From: Edolisoma coerulescens
Lineage: Eukaryota; Chordata; Aves; Passeriformes; Campephagidae
NCBI GenBank assembly: GCA_013397115.1
Contig: VWZW01006289.1
Span: 5,426,969 to 5,490,968 of the forward strand
Length of the DNA stretch: 64,000 nucleotides
Direction of reading: 5' to 3'
Position 1 is the stretch's first letter. Every line of letters begins with the position of its first letter. Shown in pieces: positions 51,727 through 64,000 of the stretch. Under the pieces are notes generated by a model that did not search any database, was not told the origin of the DNA, and saw only the letters and a list, made by a program, of their open reading frames with translations. A program made the translations under genes and the position numbers.

Positions 51727-52616
51727 CTCAGTGTCAGGAATGAGGCCGCACTCAAAAAGTTTAAAAACAAATTGGTTTATTAACAAAAAGGCCAAATTCC
51801 TTAAATAAAAAAAACTTATCCGGGTTAGCAGTGATACGAGACAACTTTAGCCTAACTGTCTACAAACCCAAATCAAAGACTCACAGTGCTGGGCCTTGCT
51901 TGGGCTAATCCCAAGCAAAATAGTTTAAGAACCAGGCCTAGGATCCCCCAGCACCAGGCTCTGCCTGGGCTAATCCCAAGCTAAGGTGTGCAGAGGCAAG
52001 CAGCAACCACCAGAGCAAGCAAAAACAGCAGGCACAAGAGCAGCTCCCTGCGTGTGCACAGGGTTTTATACCCCTCTGGCTCCTCCCATCACCGCCCACT
52101 GTCCCGCCTCCCAGGCGGAGGGTGATTTGTGGAGTCTCGGCAAAGTCCTCCTCATTGGTTTGAGTCCCAAGGGTGATGTCCGGCCTTTCGGCCAGTGCCT
52201 CGCTGGTTTCTAGGGGTGAAGTCTCTAGATAATGTCCCTGAGATTTTAGGTGGGAAACTCCCACATTGAAATTCATGTTGCCATGGAGCTTGGTGACAGG
52301 TCCAATGGCTGACTTCTGAAAATAGTCCTTTTAGCCATGGGTGGGGTTTCTCCCTTTGGGGCACAGCTAAACTTGGGGATTTATTCAAAGATATTATTGG
52401 GTTTTCCTAATAAAATTTAAACTCCTGAACTTTGTTAAACACCTAAAAACAATATTTAAAACTCAAACATCAAGGAACACACAAATCACAAATTCTCTCA
52501 CCCTCTGAAATCAATTAACAGCTTAATTAACTATTAACACATTCATAATTTGAATTAATCACTTGTCACTTAATGAATGCGAAAGCAAATTCCTTGATTT
52601 CATGTATGACACTCAG
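51727..52616 (-). mobile_element. Solo LTR of an endogenous retrovirus with 5-bp target duplication
   Basis: The element at 51732-52611 (880 bp) begins TGTCA and ends TGACA, a perfect terminal inverted repeat, and is flanked on both sides by CTCAG (51727-51731 and 52612-52616). On the minus strand it has a TATA box (TATAAAA, 52064-52070) in a GC-rich promoter-like segment and an AATAAA signal (51776-51781) about 290 bases further on, so the element is transcriptionally minus-oriented. A 5-bp duplication is typical of ERVL-type integration. Inside, two copies of a GGGCTAATCCCAAGC motif occur at 51903 and 51968. No internal retroviral sequence remains. I do not recognise the specific family. 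Confidence 0.85.
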
Positions 52617-55600
52617 GAAGACCAGGTTCCAGGCAGCCTGCCTGTTTCAGTAGTTTCAGTAGGCAGTGCAAAAGGAGAGGGGTTGACATCCACAAGAGGC
52701 CACAGTGCTGGAGAAGAATGACGAGTGAACAGTTTGAACGGTTATGACTTTTCACACCCAACACTTAAATTCTTTAGCAAGCCTTATGCATTATGTAACC
52801 AAGATTAAGAAGTACAGATCAGCCTTTCTGTGTGCCATTATTTGTTATTGGGGGGTTGTGGAGGTGGTAAAAGTGCCTCGACAGTAACTGAGGAACTGCC
52901 TGCCAAGAAAATGAAAGCACCTGTCAAACAATTTTCCTGGAAATAAGAAAATAATTCTCCCCCACTTTAAAATTCTACACCACTACAGTGCCACAAACTG
53001 GTACTTGCATCTACTTGCTCCCATGGTCTGTTCAGAAGGTACATCTTTGGATGTGCATATGTGATATGTGGAAGAGGCCGTAACAATACTTTCTGTTTTA
53101 TTTCACTTAAACCATGTAAACTTACATGGGGGCAGTTACAATGCAAGATTAGAACAAATATTGGTTTAAAGATGCTTTGAGGATAATAAAACATTGGAAG
53201 TCATTTTCAAGAAATATTTTACACCTGAGCAGAAATGGCTACATTGCATGAAGTTCTCAGTAGGAGCTTTTGGTACTGGTACACCAATTACAGAAATCTT
53301 CAGTAAAAAGTCTGTCCTGTGAAACGATTTACACAGGAAGTGACACATAATGAAAAACTATGTTAGGGACACATCATGAAAAATTAATATAAAGCAACAG
53401 CATAAATATGTCAAGAGACCATCAGAATGCCAGAAAGATAAGACACAAAGCAAGACTTGGTTAACAATGAATGTTAAAGGCAACAACAAGCAGTTCTATG
53501 GCTGTACTGAAAAAAATCGTTACGTTAAAAGCATATTTTGAGTCATCTGTAGATTCACAGTTAAGACTTTCTGTCCAAGCTTTTATTATTAAAGGAAATT
53601 AGTTAATACACCATCTCTTTTAAGTAGAAGGTCAGAAATGTATAGGCTCCAAGAAGACCAGCTTCAAACCAAAATGGCCTCTGGTTTTGGATGGTCGGGT
53701 TTTTTAAATGTAAACAGGAGGCTTCCTTTAGTACTTGGGAGCATGGTTTGTGCCATAAGGAAGAGGAGTACAAGAGGAGAGCCGCAGTCTTACAGTCAAG
53801 CTCTGGGTCAGGGTTGAAAAGTGCTGCAGTACCTCCTGCTCTGCTTTTAGCAGCTGCCTGGTACCTCTCCTATTCACTGCTTAATAGATCACAAAATGCT
53901 AATAAATAAGTTCCATTTTGCTCAGCTAATTGTAAAACGTAAGCTGGAAAGGAGTTAACAGATACTTGCTATTGTCACTTTCTGTATATGTTGCTTGGAT
54001 TCACTGGATTCACTTCCTTTTGTCAGATTTGTATTTAATTTGTTTTGTTCTACTTACATCAGAATCTTACAGAGAGGGACTATTAACTGTGATTTCTTTG
54101 ATCACAGCCCAAGACGCCACTACCCTTGAACTTGTACTTTTTTCTATATCTGCACAAAACTGCAGTATACCTAAGAAAGGACTTTTTTTCTGGGCAAATT
54201 CTATCTACATAAAATGTTCATTTTGACTGTCCATTTTTTCCTCTTCTGATAATGAAATTTAAAAGATGTATGCAGAATGAATGCAATTTTCCTTCTAGGA
54301 AGTTCTGAGGCATTTTATTTTTAAGTAGTTTCCAAGTTCTTCTATTTTTACCTGGATTGAATGATTTCTAAAAATTCCTCTGTGTAACATATATAGATAT
54401 TTTCTGTATTACAAAAAGAGAATTCAGAAAAAAATTTAGACCAAAGTTTTCTGCCTCTGAATTCCCCTCTTTTCCCCAAATGCTCACTAGCTCTCATCTT
54501 TGCTTCACTACATCTTTCCCTCTCCCATTAAGTCCCACTGACACAAATTCTCCTTCATTTCTGTTTTTATGTCACTTACCAGTGGCTCATGTCAAAACTT
54601 AAGTGCATTTAAGATGGAGCAGATTATAATGAGGTACAGACTATCTGATTTAAAACAGTTTTTCTTTGTTGCCATTGCAAATGCCCGCATAAGTACACAG
54701 AAGATAAAAAGGAGCCACAGATGTACATATAAGATGTATACATCTGTAAGTTTTCCATATACCCAGACACACACACATGTTTTTCTTGGCATTTTGCGTT
54801 CAAAAGTAATAAAGTTGGACAGAAAATATTTCACAGGTGACCTGCTGCCAAGAAGAATTTGAATTATTTTCGGTCATTTTGAGTTATAAGGTCTCAAGAT
54901 AAAAGAAAAGAACATTAAGAATAAGCCATTAAGTCACTTAACCAAACAGTCCTAAAGGAGTTTCCTGCTAAAGTGAACCACATTTCACTGTCCCTCTACC
55001 TGCTGTAATGAATGATACATGAAGCACTTCAGATAGTACCATGGGGTTCAGAGTGATGAGCTGACAGTGTGACTTTCCTTGGCTTCACTGGCAAGCCATC
55101 AAAAAGAAGTATTAAATCATTGTGGGTTTCTTTTTTTCCCCCCAATTTTTCCAAGTGCCTAATACACTCATGCATATTTTTACTGGAATGACATGAGGCT
55201 CTACTCTCTCACCTTTCATAATGAAGGAAGTGCTGCATCCTGTTTGCTTTGTAACTAACTTAAGATTTACCAACATGGAATGCTATCCATGTATTTGCAA
55301 AAATATTTTAAAGATGTGCTTAGTGAAATCCTTATGCAATGAATATGACTCAGTGAGGACTGTAAAGAAAGTAAAAAGTTGGGATAAAAAGGAAATAATC
55401 TAAGCTTATCTCTCATACTGAAGAGTTTGGTTTTGTTGCATACACTCCAGCTCTAACTTTTAAATTATATCAAGTTGTAAAGGAAAGGAAGAAAGGAATT
55501 TTATTCTATACTTCTTTTAACCAAAGCTCTGATTCCTGTGCTCATTATTTGAAAGTTTGCAATGCCAGCCCCTTGTGTTACTGAGCACACCCTATATGAC

Positions 55601-57660
55601 AGAGTGCTCTTACTGCAGGAAAGCAGCCATGTCCGTCTTCTAACATTTTGCCATCAACGAATCCACTCAGCAGAAATTCATGCACTCAGAAAAAAACATG
55701 CAGACAGTAAAAAAACAGATGCTAGCTTAAGAGTCTATAAGACTCAGCTAGATGCAAAATGGATTAGGATCCTAGTTCATGCTTCCTTACATTGTTTTAG
55801 ATGATTCATGAATCAGAAAAGTCCCCTCCACCAAACCAGAGAGTCTGGAGAGCAGAATACGCTATGGATGATAGAGGGTAAAATGAAATAATATGGGCAT
55901 TTCCTACAAATTATGGGGTTTTTTCCTATCTCCACAAATATGATTCATAGGAAAGGTCACTTCTTCAGAAGTCCAGATACACAGAACCTTAACTAGTTTG
56001 TCAACACCAAAACCCATGAAAGCTTTAGACCAAAATATTCTACACAGTATGTATTCCCACACCATTTTCCCTTGACTGTGGACATAGGTTCCAAATTCAG
56101 CATTAAATTACTTAAGGAGTTCTGTGAGTTTTTAAGAGAAGTCATCCTCATGGGCACTCATCACAAGCTCCCAAGCACCAGCCTAGCCCCAGTTACTACA
56201 AATTTGAGAGGTGAAAGGTAAACCGTGGCATATTACCTGCATACATGTAATTGTATGGAATGGCCCAAACAGAGGTACTTTGTGAAATATAGAAATGTGG
56301 AAAAAGACCAATATTCAGATCACAACGATTTTATAATATCAGCTTCTTTTCAGCTTCCAAATACACTTTTCCTGGGTAATCTGAAAATCTAAAAAGAGGA
56401 TTTATATAAAATTACCAAATAGGAGAACGAAATGAAATTCCCTAAAACACTGATAAGCCCCCTACCAAGGAACTGTCATTGGCTGGTAAGATGATCTGCT
56501 TGAGCAACACAAGAATTTGAGCTTGATACTTCATGGAGTATGACAGTTTGCATCCTTTTTGAAAAGAGAAGAAAACAGGTCATAGATTATGACCACACAG
56601 ATCATCAGAAGTCAGGTTATGCATAATTCTGACCTTAGATGAAGCACAAGTAATTTCAATACAGAAAGTCTGACATGCTTATTTCTCTCTGACTCAAACG
56701 GGTACAGCACAGCAGACCAGGATTCTTGATTCATACATTTTACTTCCAAGTATTTTTTTTTCTGTTCCAACAGCAGTACAGAGTTACAGAGATCATAACA
56801 GCAACTTCAGATGTGGAAGTGATCAACTTCACCAAATAAAGTGAACAACAGTACTAACCCACCATTTTTTTGTTCATTAAATAATAAGCAGAAATGTTAC
56901 TAGAACTGTTGATAAAATCCTCTCAAAATACACATGAAAGGTTGAAAAAAATTCTTAATGGAATGGGACTCATTTTTCCCCAAATGTTCCTGCTTTGCAA
57001 CATAATTTTCAAATATTCAGACAGAACTTGAGAAGTGAAAAACTTAATTGCAAGCTAGAAAATGAGGAGTTTCACTTTTCATGAATTGAATAAATAAATA
57101 ATTCCCGGTTTGGGCATTCCTCCACCACAAACACAACATACTTGTCCCAATATTTGCAAAGAAAAAAAAAACACAAAAAAAGTTACTATTATTCTAAAGT
57201 TTTCAGCACTTCTCAGTTAGTTAACAACCGTAGGTAAGAGCAGATTATAGTGACAAATAACTACATAAGCTATTGATGAATACAATCATACCAAAAGAAT
57301 TGAAACAAAAGATTTAAACCAGTAAAAAATATGGAAAGCAGAAAATGTTTTACAAAAATTTATCACAACTTATACAAGATAGGACACTAGGAAAAATCTA
57401 TACCGTAAGATGTAAGGCCCACAAATGTTTGATTGTTTCAGGAAAAGTTTTACGCTATTGTTATATTTCTACCATTGGATGAAATTAGAAATACGTAGGT
57501 GGCAGATTACAAAAAGTTGTTCCAAATGACGAAATCCTTGTCAAACAAGGATGTTTCTCATTAGGCAAGGCCTGACATCAAGCAAAACTGTTACCCAGAA
57601 TTAGAAAGAAATACAAAACCATGTCTGGTTATGCAAATATTTGCAGAGGAACGTAAAAGA
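52617..57660. other. Gene-free stretch
   Basis: AT-rich, no supported gene or repeat. Short ORFs (60-97 codons) on both strands have no recognisable motif. Confidence 0.4.
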
Positions 57661-57910
57661 CAGGGACAGAACTGCTTAAAAAGTGATTTGAACTGCTCAG
57701 CTGAGCGCATCCAAGCTCAATGAAATCTCATACACTCAAGTGCAAGGTCATACAGTCAGGATCAGAACAAGCACCCAGAACAAATCTGTAGCACAGGAGC
57801 CACAATGAGTAAAGATCTAGAGGGCACCGCAGACAACCAAGTCTGCATAAGTTTCCGACACTATGCTATCCAAGAAGGTGAACGCATTCCCTTGAATAAA
57901 AAGGGGATTC
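57661..57910 (+). mobile_element. Possible old CR1-type LINE fragment
   Basis: The series CTGCTCAGCTGAGCGCATCC, CTCAAGTGCAAGGTCATACA, and CAACCAAGTCTGCATAAG followed by GACACTATGCTATCC resembles the end of the reverse-transcriptase ORF and 3' UTR of diverged CR1 copies (GTGCAAGGTCATACA is characteristic). Divergence is high and both ends are fuzzy. Confidence 0.5.
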
Positions 57911-60595
57911 CCTCCCTGCTATTTTATTTCTGCATGCAGCAGCAATGTTTTTAATGCTAAGCTATTATATCCACTGTAGCTAGTAATATTTTAATGTGTT
58001 GAAAAATTGCTGAATGTTGTCACAAAAAAATTAAAAACTTGTTCTGTGCATCTTAGCAAAAGAAAACAAAGGTTACAGGACACAGTGTATAAAAACCTTC
58101 ATGGAGGTAAAGTAACAGACGCTAATCACGCTTTAATGGAGCAGGAAACAGCCAAAATGAGCAGCAAGATGCTGTCATCAATGGCATCTTTAAATATTGC
58201 TGTACTAAATATATTTCTTGCAGTTTTCTGAATGCTCACCTGTGCTCCAAGAGGTTAGATCTGTTAATGGAGGTAACAGTGAAAACTCTTCAGACAACTA
58301 TTTTCAAAGTTATCCAGCCCTGCAGGTCTAAAGGCTTTTACTGGGACTATATGCCTAACATCCTTTCCATTTATCATTGGAACAGAACATATTTCACCAT
58401 TGTTTAATAAAAGTATCAGCTCTTTTCCAACCCATTTGACATAATGAGTCAAATATTTTCTCTCTTTTGAAAATTTCTGGGGTTTATATCTCTTTATTGT
58501 AACCACTATCAAAGATTATTGTTTGGGGTGTTTGGGTTTTTTTTTTTTAGGGAGGGAGAGGGTAGAGGAAGTGCTGGGATTATTTTTGGTTTTTCAATAT
58601 GCTTTAAAAATCCTTTCAATTGTTCTTAGCCTTAATAAAGACAGATGTTTTACCAATAAGTACAAGTTTCCCTAGTATTGTCTCAGGCTTCTGAAAAATG
58701 TCTGAATCTGAAGTCTAATTTATGCTAATTGGCATAAAAATCAGACATTTCATGATTAATCAGGAAACACTTTATTCCATGGCTATTCTTGAGGAAGATG
58801 CTATTATCCAACACAGGACATGCTGAATGCTAGCTACTTCATCAAAGCCATGGAAAATGTGAGAAGCCACTGGAGTCAAGAGCGGCATTTAAGTGGGTAA
58901 GCAAAGCTTAGAAAAGTACAAGTCTCTTCAGTCCAGAATCTGGTATAGTATCGAGAGCATCACAAAAGCAATACTGACAAAAATAAAATTACAATAACCT
59001 TTGGAATCTGGGACTTCAGTTTGAATGGAAACAATCCTTTTATGTTTTCATCCCAAAAGGTACACAGATTTCACGATGTCCTTTTAAATGACAAAGTGAG
59101 AACAGATCTGAAGTCCTCTAATTGTCCATGTCCTGAAGCACTGACTTTCTTTTATTTTAGTTTGTCTGGCTTTGTTAGACACTGAGCAGATGATGACAAT
59201 TCCTCATCATGATTAATATCAGGATTTGAGGTTTGGTCTTTTTCCACATTGTTACAAAGCCAAATATTATTTTGCAACAGCAAAGTTCAAGTCCCCATCA
59301 CTCAGACCATTAGAATATTTTTTGTGGGAAAACAATGTTAAAGTCCTTTCTGAATCTTATTCAGAACAAGGTCTGGAAGGCATTTTTAACAGCACCACTG
59401 TTCAATGGAACCACTATCTCTGGCCTGATACATATTTCATTTCAAAGATTGAGAATGGACCACTGCAAGGCTATAATTACCTTTGGAACATAGTCCATAA
59501 TGGTTTTCAGATTCTAGTCTTGTTTCAATTAAAAAACATTTTAGAAAATACCAACCTTAAAAACAGAGTCAGGAATTTACTGCAATGCTTGGTAAATCCC
59601 ACACTGTGAAGCCTCCTTTCCCCTGGTCTGAATGTGCTTGTCTATAGCTTCCAGCCACTAGAGCTCATCATTTTTAGCGAGACTAGAGATCCCATTATCA
59701 AGGTTTTGTTCCCTGCACTTGTACTGGTAGACCCTGATCAAGTCATCCCCTTAACCTCATTTATAAGGAAATGCAAAGACAAAGCTTGTTAGATCTTTCA
59801 CTACACAATACATTTTCTACTCTTTTAGAAGTAATTTTTACACTTGTAATTAGTGCCAAGGTTTTCTCTGAACTTTCCTTAATTTAGCTATATTAATTAA
59901 TGAACCACAGATTTCAAACTGGAAATACCCGGTATTCAAGTAACAAACTCACTCATGTAAAATTCAGAAAGATGTGCCTGCTGAACACGTCTCTGTTTAT
60001 TCCTCCAAAGCTCATAAAAGTTATTTAAGACTCAGAATTGGACTGGAAGTCCATAGCGTCTGATGATCAACAAACTCCCCCAGTCAAACGCAGTGGTCAG
60101 TATTTCCTGTAACCTGAAGTTATTAGGGCTGCTACTCCCACTGGATAAATCACAAATCAGGCTGATACAATTATCACTTCACTGAAATACATTCTTTACA
60201 AAAAATATGGACAGCATTTCATTTTTCCTGTACCATTCATTGCATTGAAACACATTCAGCTCTGTGCCAGCCTTGCCACAGTGTAAGTGGCAGCAAACAG
60301 AATCACTGCTGAATCCTCTCCCTTACTTAACAATGCTTCAACCTTTCAATCCTCAGCAAACCATCAGTAGCTACTACATGGTTTTTAGGACACTCCTAAG
60401 AAGCTAAGTGCCATAGGACTGAGAAAGGACACTGTGAGGAGCTCAAGAAGAATGCATTCTTTCAGCAAGGAGTCTCATTTTACACTGACAGTTTCACACC
60501 TAAGAATTATCTACCCTTTAACACACGTAAAATATGTGACGTGTTGCTGGCTGATTACACGAGACTTTCATTTCTGAATCAAAATATGGACAATT
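57911..60595. other. Gene-free stretch
   Basis: No supported gene. At 58690-58800 a motif-rich tract (TCTAATTTATGCTAATTGGCA, TTCATGATTAATCAGG) looks like candidate conserved non-coding DNA. A 127-codon ORF at 59226-59609 has no recognisable domain, splice context or paralogue, and I regard it as chance. Confidence 0.4.
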
Positions 60596-60960
60596 CTAAT
60601 CTTCAAAGAAATCAGAGGATATTACATTAACACTTTTTGCTTTATCAACCACTTTTTCTAATTTCATCAAAAATACATCATGCTAACTTGACATGGTCTG
60701 GCTTTCCTATAACTCATGTTGATTGGCACTAATTATACAACACCTCTTTAATTCATTATTAATTAGGTCCCTTATTATTTTGCTCAGAAGTGATGTCAGG
60801 CTGACAGACATGTAATTATCCAGGTCATGCCTTTTACCCTCTTGGAATGCTGGCACGTTAGCCATTTTTGTGCTCTTTCTCCAGCATTTCAAAGCTTATA
60901 AAAAAATCAGCATTAATTATCCAGGAAGCTCATTGGACAGCCCTGTTGAAACTCATTATC
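60596..60960 (-). pseudogene. Decayed reverse-transcriptase remnant of a CR1-clade LINE
   Basis: On the minus strand, 60892-60707 reads MANVPAFQEGKRHDLDNYMS then VSLTSLLSKIIRDLINNELK and ISANQHEL. This matches the order of the conserved RT block VxPIFKKG-KxDxxNYRPVSLTS-KxxE-NQHGF in CR1-like LINEs. Beyond a stop and frame change it continues as KLEKVVDKAKSVNVISSDFF, the counterpart of the LVDKGRAVDVVYLDFSKAF block. The catalytic motif further downstream is absent. The degree of decay, with at least one frameshift and several stops, implies an old insertion. Confidence 0.75.
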
Positions 60961-63900
60961 TGAGCATGCCAATTTAAAAATGGCTAAATTTAGCCGGTAC
61001 TAAAGAGCAACCCCTTGAGTGCCTATTACTGGAAATTATTGCATTGACTTCCGGTTATACAATTACACAATATAACACACATCTTTTAATTTGCCAATCT
61101 TTTTACATCACTTTACAATTTCACCACATCTCTCTCACATTATACCAATACATCTGCTTGATTCTAAAGTAATTCAGTGCTCCATATCGGCCTTAGTTAC
61201 TATCAGTCTTCTGTTTTCATTTTCCTTCAACCATTTACAACGTACACATTACTTTACAGCTCTACGAGCTGTCCACTGAACATGGGGATAGGTCTTTAGC
61301 CCACGTGGCCTCCTATAGTACTGGCTCGAAGCCAACAAGTATTGCCTCTCAAAACAATGTATACCACTTGAAGGGAACACACTAAACACTGCCAACAATG
61401 TGGGTATTACAAAAGCACACATTTCTACTGCTATTGCAGCAGGCTGTATTTTATCTGATACTTGTAAGAGCATTAAATAAAAAGGGCAAGTATTAATGGC
61501 AGGTCAGAGAGGAAGAAATTTAGGGATACTAATTGCTGATTGGGAAAAGCCTTTTACAAGAGCAACTTCCAGAGCACAAGCAGATGCCATACAACTGAAA
61601 AATTTTAGAAAAAGTGCTTTTGCGTATTGTGCCATAATCATAGTAAGGATTTGTGCTCTTGTAAACAGAACTTGCCTTGTAAATATACTTTAGTTAATTT
61701 TTAATTAGAGGACAGAGAGCAACCAAGTAATGTGGGGGAAAGGATTAAATAAAGGTCCTTATTTACTTTGGAAGTTTAAATACATAGTGATTTTCACCAA
61801 CCTTAATATATGCAGCAAGAAAGGGAAAAAAAGCCTATCTGGTTTTACTGGGTAAAGACAAGATAAAGTTGTGACCATTATCATGTGTTAGTACTTCACA
61901 TTTCCCTAGTGACAGAGTATAAACTATGGTTTGTACTCCGCTAATCAGAGACTGTAGTTCCAGCCTGGGATGAATTATCTACGAGGAACAAAACAGTGAC
62001 TGATAGAACCTAATTCTGAAAGTGTAAATCCATACTGCTTTCGAGTCTGAATTTGCGGCCTCAGAACCGTAAAGTTGCTTTGGTACGTATCTGGTTTAGT
62101 CTACCCTTACTTTGATATTGATGAATCAGCATCAAAATAAAGGTAGCCTTCCTTTTGATACTTTTAGTCTATCCTCACAGATCCATTTCCACATGCATCT
62201 GCTTGAGGCAACTAGTAAAGTAAAAGTTCTTGCTTTTCCCCACTTCTTTTTCCTGCAAATCAAGGCTGGCCTTTCCACAGGCATGTGGATGGCGTAGTTC
62301 AAAGTGCAAGACTTCACATAAACAGTCATTCCCAAGTAGATACATGAACCTAGCACACAGGAAACAATAAGAAGCAAACTCTAAAGTCTTCCTCTGGAGA
62401 TCACCGGAGCGAAGTAGAGGCCTTCGTTTCACTGGTGTCACCAGCTTCACACAGCACAAGTACTTTAGGGAGAACATCCAAGAACAGCATTCCATAGTTC
62501 AGACCAGTGGGATGGGATTTGTCTGGGTCCTCAGCAGATGCCGTGCCAATTTAAACATTGTTAATTTATTATGAGCAGCACTGATCCAAGCAGATACATT
62601 ATTCATTAGAACATCAAAGGTCCAAGGAAAAGGACTGCATACAATTATTTGTTTCAGGTCTCTTCGCAGAGATGATTGCACCATGAGAGAACTCTGCCAG
62701 CCAAGACACCCTACAAACTGGTAGAGAGCCAGAGTAAAATGCAACCAGATTTATGCTTCAAGACAGACACTGATAGTTCAAGCATGAGACTTATCAGAAG
62801 ACTGTTCGTAACATCCCATTAATGCTCAGTTGACAGATAATTTGCCTAAGGTCAGATTGCAAATTACTGGGTTTCATGGAAGGATCGGTTGCCATCTTTG
62901 TACATGCTCAAGTGCTACTCCAAACACAATATATATTAACTTGGCCACTGCACTAACGTTACAAAATTACAACCTTCATAACAGACCCTGGCCTCATAGA
63001 AAGGTCAGTACTCAGTAACCTACACTGCACAACAATGCATAACGCTAATTAGTACTTCCTAAACCTAGGTTGTTACAAAGAAAAACTTGAAGGCCAGATG
63101 ATCACTGAAACCAGCAGTATGGGAAAGGAGAAAAAGTGAGGGGAAGAGACAGAAAGGGAGGTAAAGCTTTTATAGGTAGAGTGAACGAAAAAAGAGGAGG
63201 GATGTCCATGCAATTACTCACATGCAATATGGCCTCTAAACACACGACTTCTACAGAGAGAACCATTCAGACCTTGCTTTAAGCCTGAGTTGGTTCAACT
63301 TCATCTATAAATTGACACAAGCAAATTAAGCAGCTTTAGGCCCACATGATTTGTTTCAACTTGATACAACCACATCAATCTAATTACATAAACAGCAGGT
63401 TTAGAATCCTACCCTGTTAAACTTTAGACAAGCAGCAATTACTCCCTGGGACCATGTTCCATCACCAGCATTTAAAAAAAAGTAGTTTACTGACAACCAA
63501 TTAAAATGCTTTATGGAGCAAAGACCAAACCAAACTCAGACCCTTCTGCTCCAGACAGAGGCCATTTGGAAGTCATGCTCACATGATGGAATGCTACCTA
63601 AGTGAAATTAAGCAAGTAGGTAGATATGTCCCACAGCCAGCCTCACACAGCCTAGGTGGATGCTCTCAGTGCCAAATTACCTGTATTAAAGTAGCAGAAG
63701 CTGCCACCTGTAACGGAGCAATGCCTACTTTGAGTCTGACAAGACCCAGTTCCTACAGAGGTTTCAAGGGTGTGAATCCCAAGCAGAACCAGATACACTC
63801 TCACCCCATCAAATGAAGGGCAAATGGTTATGTCCTCACCTTTCACATGTGCCAGCTCAGGTAGCTCTCCAGCTCACACTGATTACCATTCCAGGCACTG

Positions 63901-64000
63901 GTGGTTTCTTTCAAACAAGTAGCAAGAGCAGCTACTTAATTCAGGGCTGACAATCTTGCTTCCAGGAGTGCTGTAATGCTGAGTATCATAACATCTTTGC
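60961..64000. other. Gene-free stretch to window end
   Basis: AT-rich with short ORFs on both strands (for example 62175-62495 minus, 106 codons) and no domain, repeat or RNA gene that I can recognise. In human, IRX4 is followed at some distance by NDUFS6 in convergent orientation; no NDUFS6 exon is seen here. Confidence 0.4.

Noticed and set aside
59226..59609. 127-codon ORF on the + strand
   Set aside because: No recognisable domain, no GC or codon bias unlike its surroundings, and no splice or promoter context; chance ORF in AT-rich DNA is plausible.
1..64000. CRISPR arrays, operons, phage or other prokaryotic systems
   Set aside because: The window is vertebrate DNA with spliced exons; no regularly spaced repeats or compact gene clusters were seen.

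Overview
This window is vertebrate nuclear DNA, most likely from a bird and probably a passerine. The evidence is a split homeobox gene with large introns, CR1-type LINE fragments, avian-style retroviral LTRs, and a SINE with a tRNA-Ile-like head and a CR1-like tail (TguSINE1-like, minus strand, about 12200-12335). A 701-base run of N and several isolated single N characters mark a draft assembly.

The left 6.3 kb holds the only gene I can support: IRX4, an Iroquois-class TALE homeobox transcription factor, on the + strand. Exon 1 (1869-1913), exon 2 (from 2779, cut by the N gap at 3022), the homeobox exon (4565-4842) and the C-terminal coding block (5238-5752, stop TAA) are all clear. The acidic middle of the protein is badly assembled. 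A block at 4844-4959 reads as IRX4 only in a shifted frame. A separate block at 4961-5236, bounded by single Ns, appears misplaced or chimeric: it carries a splice-acceptor-like edge and an exon-like reading frame that does not fit IRX4. Upstream of the gene are TALE/POU-type motifs, a CRE palindrome, paired inverted CCAAT boxes and a very stable 63-nt hairpin (717-779).

From about 6.3 to 64 kb I find no convincing coding exon. A GC-rich island (about 6370-6720) and several homeodomain-motif-rich tracts (about 7390-7620, 9160-9900, 14150-14300, 42990-43170, 58690-58800) look like candidate regulatory DNA, as expected of the gene deserts flanking Iroquois clusters. Transposon remnants are scattered through it: the SINE at 12.2 kb, an LTR-like block near 18.9-19.2 kb, CR1 pieces at 28.9, 49.6-50.4, 57.7 and 60.6-60.96 kb, an LTR at 48.7-49.2 kb, and a clean solo LTR at 51732-52611 with a 5-bp target duplication.

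No CRISPR array, operon or prokaryotic system is present. The ORFs elsewhere are short, unconserved-looking and often overlap on both strands. Identifications rest on reading motifs and on remembered family features; no database search was run.
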